Shown: piece by piece, positions 16,490-21,749 of the stretch | Numbering within the stretch: position 1 is the stretch's first letter | Layout of the letters: each line of letters opens with the position of its first letter | Notes under the pieces: generated by a model | The model's database searches: none | Told to the model about the DNA's origin: nothing | What the model saw: the letters and a program-made list of their open reading frames with translations, nothing else | Translations under genes and position numbers: made by a program | NCBI GenBank assembly: GCA_934526015.1 | Contig: CAKSZY010000031.1 | Location: forward strand, 1 to 21,749 | Direction: 5' to 3' | Length of the DNA stretch: 21,749 nt | Source: an uncultured Dokdonella sp. | Lineage (GTDB): Bacteria; Pseudomonadota; Gammaproteobacteria; Xanthomonadales; Rhodanobacteraceae

Positions 16490-16521
16490 AAAACCACCGG
16501 AAGCGAGGGCTTCCGGTGGTT
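16490..16521 (-). terminator. Intrinsic terminator after the 429-residue secreted protein gene
   Basis: A perfect 13-base stem (16492-16504 paired with 16509-16521) closes a four-base loop. On the minus strand it is followed by a run of four Ts (two of them in the stem end) and then CCG. It lies 36 bases past the stop at 16558 and before the isomerase gene, so that gene probably has its own promoter or relies on read-through. Confidence 0.85.
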
Positions 16522-16557
16522 CGGGGTCGGAGGGTTCGACGCGCGTGCGCGCCGGCG

Positions 16558-17847
16558 TCAGTGATAGGTCGGATGGAACGACAAGGCATACCGTGCCATG
16601 CGTCCGGTACACGACGAGGTGTTCTGGCACCAGGAATTGTTGATGATCGCGGTCGGGCCGAGGTTGCCGGTCACCAGCGGGTCGGTCGAGATGATGTTGA
16701 GGTAGTAGGTCTTTCCCATCTCGATCGGGCAGACATCCGGGCCGGTGTACGGTTGCGCCGGATCCGATACCACCGCCATGACGCCGGTCTGATCGGAAGT
16801 CGGCGTGTTGACCACGCAGGCGGCGGGCAGCGTCACCAGCGAGGTGGACCGGAACTGACCCGGGCACGGCGCGATCGACCAGGCGACGGCGGTTCCGTTC
16901 TGGTTCGCGTTGCTCGAGCGTACTTGCGCGGTGACGCCCTTCCAGGCAGCGGCGTTCGGCGCGCGGAACTTCATCGCGATGAACTTGCCGGTCTGGATGT
17001 TGTAATCGAACGTGCCGCCGTACGAACCCGGGTAGCCGTAGCCTTCGGCAGTCGGACCCGGCACGGGCACCGTCACCGGCGAGCCGCCCCACCAGATCGT
17101 GCCACCGCCGGATTCGCCGAACAGCGCGCTGAAGAAATGCGCATCGTGCGGGTTGTTGCCGTAGCCGCCATTGGACGTGGTGATCAGGGTCTGGCGGCTC
17201 GCGATGGTCAAGCCGTCGTGGTTTTCCGTCGGCACGTTTTCGCCGTACGGACAGTCACCGACCGCAACTTCGGCAGCGTCGACGGTGGCCTCGTTGCTCG
17301 ACACGGGCGGGGCGGAAACAGCGTATCCATTGGAAGTCGTGACCGAACACTGGACGTTGAGGCGGAGCCGCCAGGCTGCGGTCACCGACAGGTTGGTGAA
17401 GGTCAACGTGCGGGTCACCGTCGGCGAGCAGGTCGTGCAGAGCGAAGTGCCCTCGGACCAGCCATCCTCGGAAATCAGGCCACTGCCCTCGACATCGCTT
17501 GCCGCGCGGATCATGCACGAAGCGCCGGCGGGAATGCCGGTCACGGTCGCCACGATGCCGGAGCTGCCGCTCTCGTGCGGACCGGGCGGAACGCTCAGGG
17601 CGATATTGGCCAGGCCCGCCGCGCCACCCGGCAGGGAATCCAGACCGGTGACGTTCTCGAGGGTGACGCGCCCCGACGCGGGGTCGACACTCATGCGGGT
17701 GGCCGTGAGGTTGTCGCCGCCGAGGTTGTCGCAGACGCCGACCGCACCCGTGCAGAGGCGAACCGGGAAGGTCTGCGCATGGACGATACCCACGGTTCCG
17801 GCCAGCAGCGCGGCCGCACCCATTCCCTTCAGCAAAGATCTGATCAC
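16558..17847 (-). CDS. Secreted protein of unknown function, 12 cysteines
   Basis: 429-residue protein not recognised as a named family. It starts with a GTG and a classic signal peptide (MIRSLLKGMGAAALLAG, cleavage near VHA-QT, residue 24). The mature part is beta-rich, low in charge, rich in Gly, Ser, Thr and Asn, and holds 12 cysteines, an even number consistent with disulfides formed in the periplasm or outside. The N-terminal half (about 25-190) looks like a beta-sandwich; a Gly/Asn/aromatic-rich stretch follows (about 215-290, with GGYGNNPHDAHFFSALFG). The C-terminal third has CPIEMGKTYYLNI and ends CTGRMARYALSFHP. It could be an extracellular enzyme, adhesin or surface protein. It lies downstream of another large secreted protein but is insulated by terminators on both sides. 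Confidence 0.8.
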   Translation of the reverse strand: MIRSLLKGMGAAALLAGTVGIVHAQTFPVRLCTGAVGVCDNLGGDNLTATRMSVDPASGRVTLENVTGLDSLPGGAAGLANIALSVPPGPHESGSSGIVATVTGIPAGASCMIRAASDVEGSGLISEDGWSEGTSLCTTCSPTVTRTLTFTNLSVTAAWRLRLNVQCSVTTSNGYAVSAPPVSSNEATVDAAEVAVGDCPYGENVPTENHDGLTIASRQTLITTSNGGYGNNPHDAHFFSALFGESGGGTIWWGGSPVTVPVPGPTAEGYGYPGSYGGTFDYNIQTGKFIAMKFRAPNAAAWKGVTAQVRSSNANQNGTAVAWSIAPCPGQFRSTSLVTLPAACVVNTPTSDQTGVMAVVSDPAQPYTGPDVCPIEMGKTYYLNIISTDPLVTGNLGPTAIINNSWCQNTSSCTGRMARYALSFHPTYH

Positions 17848-17905
17848 GCGAATTCCGGAAAGCGAGATATGCAGGTGCGTACAGTAGTCCGCGGCAGTGC
17901 AAAAG

Positions 17906-17931
17906 AAAAGCCCCGCCGAAGCGGGGCTTTT
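17906..17931 (-). terminator. Strong intrinsic terminator after the 546-residue secreted protein gene
   Basis: An 11-base stem AAAAGCCCCGC / GCGGGGCTTTT closes a TTCG tetraloop on the minus strand. It is followed by CTTTTGC, giving an almost continuous T tract. It lies 29 bases past the stop at 17961. This is the clearest terminator in the window and implies a highly transcribed upstream gene. Confidence 0.93.
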
Positions 17932-17960
17932 CCTGAATCAGTGAAGCGTTGAAGCGTGGT

Positions 17961-19601
17961 TCAGGAGCAGGCGCCCGTGGCGGTGCCGCCCGTGCAGCTG
18001 CGCGAACCCTTGTGCGACCACAGACCGCTGTAGTTGGCCAGCTTGCCACCCACGTTGTTGTTCACGTAGTTGGTCGCAGCGAAGCCCGTCACCGGCAGGC
18101 CGTAGAAGATCACGCCTTCCGTCGAAGCCGCCAGAGCGTGCGGCTCGTCGGTCGGGTTCATGCCAACGCGCATCCAGCCTTCGCTGAGGTTGTCGGCACG
18201 CGTGTCGACGTTCTCGGCGAGAGCCGAACCGAGCACCGGCGAGGTGCGATCGGCAACGAAGTCGGCAGCGCGCTGGAACGAGATGATCTGCGTCTCGTAA
18301 CGGAGGACCGGCAGCAGCTCTTCCGGGCTTTCGCACGGCGAGAAGCAGATGTCGCAAGCCGGGTTGCCGGCGTCCGAACCGGTACAGGCGCCCGGACCAC
18401 GCTCTTCACGATCGAACGGGGTCAGGTCGACGCGGACGCGCGAGCCCGAGTTGTAGACTTCGACGAACGGCGCACGCGCCGGCGAGCCCGCCGGAATGCG
18501 GTACGGACGGTCGACGTAGAAGCCCTTGGTCGGGAACGTCACGGCCCAGTCGGTCGTGGCGGCGGCGATGCCACCGAGCACGTACTCGTTGAAGATCGCG
18601 TCATGCGTGAACAGCGCGCTGAACGCGTCGATCGGGCGCGAGGTGCCGGTGCCGTAGGTGGCCGTGATGACCTGGCCATTGCGGAACACGAACGCCGTGG
18701 CCGTGGTCAGCGGGAAGCCGACGTCGGCGAGCGACGGGTTGGTGTTGCCCGGGTTCGAGTGCTGGAAGCCGCCGGCGGCATAGAAGCCGTCAACCGCATC
18801 CGCCGAGTACGCCAGCATCGTGCCGTTGTCGACGTCGACGATGCCGACGTTGCCGAACAGGCCGCCCGAAGCCGGCTGGATGTCAACGGTGTTGTCGACC
18901 GTCCAGTAACCCGCCGCCGGATACGCCGCCCACGCAGCGATGACCTGGTTGCAGTTGCGCGGCACGCCGGTCGCCGGAAGGTGGGTGATCGCCGAAACCG
19001 AGTTCTGCGCGGTACCACCGTTCTGGCCGGCATTGTTGCCGACGACGCCCATCTCGATCAGCTCGAAGTGGCCTTCACGCGTGTTGGCGAGGCTGCGACC
19101 CGCGCTGCCGGCGGCACCGTAGATCGGATCGTTCGCGAACAGCTGGTTGGTGAAGCGGACGTACTTGCGACCGTCGGCCAGCTCGCCGATCGGATTCGGC
19201 GAAGCAGCCGCGCCGGTGGCCGTGCGGATCGCCGGCACCGTGCACGAGGTGTCGGTCGTCAGCAGGCTGGCTTCCTGCTCGTTGGGAGCGCGGAAGACGA
19301 CCGCCGTCCACACGTCGAACGGCGACAGGTAGAGGTTGAAGTCGCGCACTTCGCGGCTGTTGCGGCCTTCGAGGAAGCGGACCTTGACGGCCTTGCCCTG
19401 CGCGGTCGTGTTGACGACCGAGAGGTTGGTCGAGAGGTTGGCCGAGCTGTCGTTGTTCGGCGCGTTGACCGTGTAGTACGGGTAGATCAGCACCTGACCC
19501 AGACCATCCGGGTTCAGCGTGGCGGCGGTAGCCAGGTTAGCGATGCCAACCGTGCCGGCGATACCGGCGACGACGGCGGTCGTCAAGCTGTTTCTTTTCA
19601 T
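17961..19601 (-). CDS. Large secreted/surface protein of unknown function
   Basis: 546-residue protein with a signal peptide (MKRNSLTTAVVAGIAGTVG, cleavage near ATA-ATL, residue 28). The mature part opens with GLGQVLIYPYYTVN and then VVNTTAQGKAVKVRFLEGRN and LYLSPFDVWTAVVF. I recall this pattern from uncharacterised secreted proteins of gammaproteobacteria, but no function is known to me. The chain is beta-rich, low in Lys, and has eight cysteines, three in PACDICFSPCE and two close to the C-terminus (SCTGGTATGACS). No membrane anchor follows the signal peptide. The ATG at 19601 has an excellent AGGAG eight bases upstream, and with the strong terminator this suggests high expression. A structural surface or secreted role is plausible; nothing indicates an enzyme. 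Confidence 0.82.
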   Translation of the reverse strand: MKRNSLTTAVVAGIAGTVGIANLATAATLNPDGLGQVLIYPYYTVNAPNNDSSANLSTNLSVVNTTAQGKAVKVRFLEGRNSREVRDFNLYLSPFDVWTAVVFRAPNEQEASLLTTDTSCTVPAIRTATGAAASPNPIGELADGRKYVRFTNQLFANDPIYGAAGSAGRSLANTREGHFELIEMGVVGNNAGQNGGTAQNSVSAITHLPATGVPRNCNQVIAAWAAYPAAGYWTVDNTVDIQPASGGLFGNVGIVDVDNGTMLAYSADAVDGFYAAGGFQHSNPGNTNPSLADVGFPLTTATAFVFRNGQVITATYGTGTSRPIDAFSALFTHDAIFNEYVLGGIAAATTDWAVTFPTKGFYVDRPYRIPAGSPARAPFVEVYNSGSRVRVDLTPFDREERGPGACTGSDAGNPACDICFSPCESPEELLPVLRYETQIISFQRAADFVADRTSPVLGSALAENVDTRADNLSEGWMRVGMNPTDEPHALAASTEGVIFYGLPVTGFAATNYVNNNVGGKLANYSGLWSHKGSRSCTGGTATGACS

Positions 19602-19716
19602 TGCAACACTCCTAATTTTGACCACAGGGCTTTGCTTACGGTTTTGCTTTACGGCTAACCCCACTCCGCAGCGTTATTGCGCCTTGTATAGGGCAAGGTT
19701 AGGCAACAGCGCCGCA

Positions 19717-19745
19717 ATCGTACGGCAAGGCTCGAAACGGTGCAA
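19717..19745 (-). promoter_or_regulatory. Candidate promoter and long leader of the 546-residue secreted protein gene
   Basis: On the minus strand TTGCAC (19740-19745) and TACGAT (19717-19722) are separated by exactly 17 bases. They match the sigma-70 hexamers at three and four of six positions. This gives a leader of about 108 bases, which is A/T-rich for this genome and contains a short imperfect direct repeat (19631-19641 and 19643-19654) and a CCTTG...CAAGG palindrome (19682-19698). An alternative -10 is CTATAC inside that palindrome. Confidence 0.35.
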
Positions 19746-19943
19746 TCCCCAAGAACGTGGGGGTGGAATGCCCGCCCGGACGCCCTCGGGGACCCGCTGC
19801 CGGCTCCCCAGCCTGCCGATTTGCGCGACTGTACACCTTTTCAGGGGGGACGGTTCAAGGGGGAGGCAGAAGACTTTCGAACCGGTTCACATCGCCGGGC
19901 CTGATCCTGCCGGACCCGACCCGTACGCAGCGGTCATGGCCAG

Positions 19944-19993
19944 GCCGATCCGCCCATGCAGCCCGATTCCCGCTGCACATGGGACGGATCGGC
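19944..19993 (-). repeat. Long imperfect hairpin downstream of the lipoprotein gene
   Basis: Outer stem GCCGATCCG / CGGATCGGC (9 bases), then CCCATG / CATGGG (6) and GCAGC / GCTGC (5, sharing flanking bases), separated by one- or two-base bulges, around a loop of about nine bases. It begins 25 bases past the stop of the lipoprotein gene on the minus strand. No T tract follows on either strand, so it may be a transcript-stabilising or Rho-linked end structure. The remaining intergenic sequence (19746-20017) shows no gene I can support. Confidence 0.5.
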
Positions 19994-20017
19994 AGGGGCG
20001 GCCCGAACCTCGACCCT

Positions 20018-20461
20018 TCAGGGCCCGGTCGTTCTCGGCGTGGGTCCGAGGTAGTACCAGATGCCGTCGTCGGCACGGATCCAGGTTTCCTCGACGAAGC
20101 CGAGCGAGGGCATCATGCCGCCGATTGCGGCCATCGGCACCTGGACATCGACCTGCAGGGTGACCACGCAGCTGTCCTCCCTGGCGCAGTCCTTCTTGTA
20201 GTACGTGGCCTTCTGCCAGCGCACCGGCCGGTTGTTCATCGCCGAGGCGTAGTCCTCGCGCTTCTCGGTGGCGCGCTTGCCGGGGCTGAGATAGTCGTAG
20301 GCCCGTTCGGCCTTGCGTTCGATCAGCAGGTTCCAGCGCTCGAGGGCGCGCTCCTCGGGCGGAACGCCCTTGGCCTTGAGCTTGCCGCCGGTGGCGGCAC
20401 AGCCCGCCAGGACGGCGGCCAGCAGGGTCAGCAGGATCAGGCGCGGCGTCGGCGATGTCAT
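20018..20461 (-). CDS. Small lipoprotein downstream of the GspD secretin
   Basis: 147-residue predicted lipoprotein. The signal peptide RLILLTLLAAVLAGC has a perfect lipobox (LAGC) with the lipidated cysteine at residue 21, followed by Ala-Ala, so sorting to the outer membrane is expected. The mature part (about 110-125 residues) begins with a helix ALERWNLLIERKAERAYDYL and continues as a beta sheet, including DCAREDSCVVTLQVDVQV (two cysteines that may pair) and EETWIRADDGIWYYLG. That order resembles an NTF2-like or ketosteroid-isomerase-like fold. Function is unknown. GGAG lies seven bases before the ATG at 20461. It follows the secretin gene after 206 bases and could be in the same transcript; a weak CCGCC/GGCGG hairpin followed by GTTTT lies in that gap. 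Confidence 0.85.
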   Translation of the reverse strand: MTSPTPRLILLTLLAAVLAGCAATGGKLKAKGVPPEERALERWNLLIERKAERAYDYLSPGKRATEKREDYASAMNNRPVRWQKATYYKKDCAREDSCVVTLQVDVQVPMAAIGGMMPSLGFVEETWIRADDGIWYYLGPTPRTTGP

Positions 20462-20667
20462 GGTTCTACTCCTTCGATCGATGGTGACGCAGGCGTCTCG
20501 GCGCGCGTCGGCAAGGGCGGTATTCGGATTCACGGCCGGCGCAAAGGTTCCGCGGGACAGCCCGCGAAGCAGGCAGGAAAACCCGCCTCGCTCCGCCTGG
20601 CGGCTTGCGCGGGAGCAGCTCCCGCACATTCGCCTTCCGCACCGCCTCCGGCACCTTTGCCGGCCGC

Positions 20668-21749
20668 TCAGTCGAGCGGCTCGGTCTCCGCCGGGGGCGG
20701 TGTTTCTTCGCGGCGCTGCGGGCGCTCGTAGCTGCCCTTCATCTGCGTGCGCAGCGGTTCGAGGGTCTGGAACTGGCGGCGGTAGCTGTCGGTGATCTCG
20801 CGGGCCTCTTCCGCATTGCTCATGACCTGCGGCGTGATCAGCACGATCAGTTCGGTGCGGTTCTTGCGCTTGCTGGTGCTGCCGAACAGCTTGCCGAGCA
20901 CCGGCACGCGATGGACGCCCGGCACGCCGCTCTTCGCCTCGCCGTCGTCCTCGGAAATGAGGCCGCCGAGCAGGATCGTGTCGCCGCTCTGCACGGCGAT
21001 CTGGGTGTCGATCGTGCGCTGGTTGATCGGCGGATTGGAGTTGCCCTCGGCCGGCGTGCCGGGGCTGCTGACATCCTGCGAGACCTCGAGATAGACGAGG
21101 CCGCCCGGATTGACGCGCGGCTTCACGCTGAGCATGACGCCGGTGTCGAGGTACTGCACGGTGCCGTAGCCCGACGAGGCGATGCCGGTGTTGTTCACCG
21201 TGCCGGTGTTGATGCCGTAGTTGGTCAGGTAGGTCTGCTGGATCGGAATCTGCGTGCCGACGTTGATCTGCGCTTCCTGGTTGTTGATGACCACCAGCGA
21301 CGGCGCCGACAGCACCTTGGCCTGGCCGTTGGCCTCGAGCGCGCTGAGTGCAACCTGGAAACGGCTGTTGAGATAGGACCAGAAGATGTTGCCGCTTTCG
21401 CCGGGGCCGGCCGCACCCATGCCGCTGCGCTGGCGGTCGAGCGGATTCAGGCCGGCATAGTCGATGCCCTCGTAGGGCGCCTGGCCGCGCAGGCCGGCGA
21501 ACCACCACTGCACTCCGTAGCGCAGCTCGCCGGTCAGGCTGACCTCGAGGATCTTGGTTTCGATGTGGACCTGCAGCGGGGCGATGTCGAGCTTGCGGAT
21601 CGCCGCCTGCATCGCGTCCCACTCGACCGGCGTCGCCATGACCAGCAACTGGTTGCTCTCCTCGACCGCGGTGATGCGCAGGTCGCTGTCCGGGTTGGCG
21701 CCGGCGCCCGCGGCTTGCGGGGTCGAAGCCGCCGGCGTGCCGCCCGCCG
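20668..21749 (-). CDS. gspD: Type II secretion outer-membrane secretin GspD (C-terminal part, cut by window edge)
   Basis: The 359 C-terminal residues of a secretin; the 5' end lies beyond the right edge. The visible part starts with the end of an N domain after a Pro/Ala/Gly linker (LRITAVEESNQLLVMATPVE, KLDIAPLQVHIETKILEVSL). The membrane-pore domain follows: KVLSAPSLVVINNQEAQINV, GTQIPIQQ, then DTGVMLSVKPRVN and SGDTILLGGLISEDDGEAKS. It ends with the signature VPVLGKLFGSTSKRKNRTEL and LIVLITPQVM. A C-terminal tail of about 50 residues, ending PPPAETEPLD, could be a pilotin-binding S domain. The gene is most like GspD/XpsD; PilQ is less likely. In Xanthomonas xpsD is the last gene of the T2SS operon, which matches its position here if more gsp genes lie to the right. 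Confidence 0.92.
   Translation of the reverse strand, partial: AGGTPAASTPQAAGAGANPDSDLRITAVEESNQLLVMATPVEWDAMQAAIRKLDIAPLQVHIETKILEVSLTGELRYGVQWWFAGLRGQAPYEGIDYAGLNPLDRQRSGMGAAGPGESGNIFWSYLNSRFQVALSALEANGQAKVLSAPSLVVINNQEAQINVGTQIPIQQTYLTNYGINTGTVNNTGIASSGYGTVQYLDTGVMLSVKPRVNPGGLVYLEVSQDVSSPGTPAEGNSNPPINQRTIDTQIAVQSGDTILLGGLISEDDGEAKSGVPGVHRVPVLGKLFGSTSKRKNRTELIVLITPQVMSNAEEAREITDSYRRQFQTLEPLRTQMKGSYERPQRREETPPPAETEPLD

Noticed and set aside
17949..19658. Plus-strand open frame opposite the 546-residue secreted protein
   Set aside because: The product is an Arg/Val/Asp-rich shadow translation. The minus-strand frame has a signal peptide, strong ribosome site and terminator.
20466..20654. 62-codon minus-strand frame between gspD and the lipoprotein gene
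   Set aside because: It is Arg/Pro-rich, has no ribosome site or motif, and overlaps hairpin-forming sequence.
1..21749. tRNA, rRNA, CRISPR array, transposase or phage genes
   Set aside because: No spaced direct repeats, transposase or integrase motifs, rRNA stretches or cloverleaf sequences were seen by eye; a tRNAscan, Infernal and ISfinder search would settle this.

Overview
The window is very GC-rich, gene-dense bacterial DNA. Gene content points to a gammaproteobacterium of the Lysobacterales (Xanthomonadales) type. Three things suggest this: the tesA/ybbA-ybbP arrangement, a type II secretin that appears to sit at the end of its cluster as in the Xanthomonas xps operon, and a stem-loop intergenic element at the left end of the style common in that order. 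The taxonomic call is an inference. No rRNA, tRNA, insertion sequence, phage gene or CRISPR array was found.

Left part (1-9320). After an intergenic repeat and leader come regB-regA, a redox-sensing two-component pair with overlapping stop and start. The kinase keeps both the quinone-binding motif and the redox cysteine of RegB. A GT-C-like membrane glycosyltransferase follows only 2 bases after regA. Converging on it from the minus strand are iaaA (isoaspartyl peptidase) and tesA (periplasmic GDSL esterase). Divergent from tesA, with overlapping starts, are ybbA-ybbP, an ABC ATPase with a large FtsX-like permease. A one-domain PilZ protein (c-di-GMP effector) and a small four-helix DUF486 membrane protein close this part.

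Middle part (9334-15138, all minus strand). This is a compact glycan synthesis and export operon. In transcription order it holds wzm (ABC permease), wzt (ATPase with a C-terminal glycan-binding type domain), a SAM methyltransferase with a C-terminal coiled coil, a 620-residue glycosyltransferase-like protein with an N-terminal domain resembling the PqqD/RRE peptide-binding fold, and a GT2 rhamnosyltransferase-like enzyme. Together they suggest building, modifying and exporting a surface polysaccharide by the ABC-transporter route. A good -10 box lies just upstream of wzm. A 54-codon frame of uncertain coding status fits exactly between wzt and the methyltransferase.

Right part (15463-21749, all minus strand). 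Reading in transcription order from the right edge there is the C-terminal part of a GspD secretin, a small lipoprotein, a 546-residue and a 429-residue secreted protein of unknown function, and a secreted parvulin-type prolyl isomerase. Each of the two secreted-protein genes ends in its own strong intrinsic terminator. The large secreted proteins, the periplasmic isomerase and the secretin make a plausible export-and-folding neighbourhood, but a direct link is inference.

The most unusual item is the PqqD/RRE-like plus glycosyltransferase fusion in the Wzm/Wzt operon. The paired Cys-containing secreted proteins next to a type II secretin come second.
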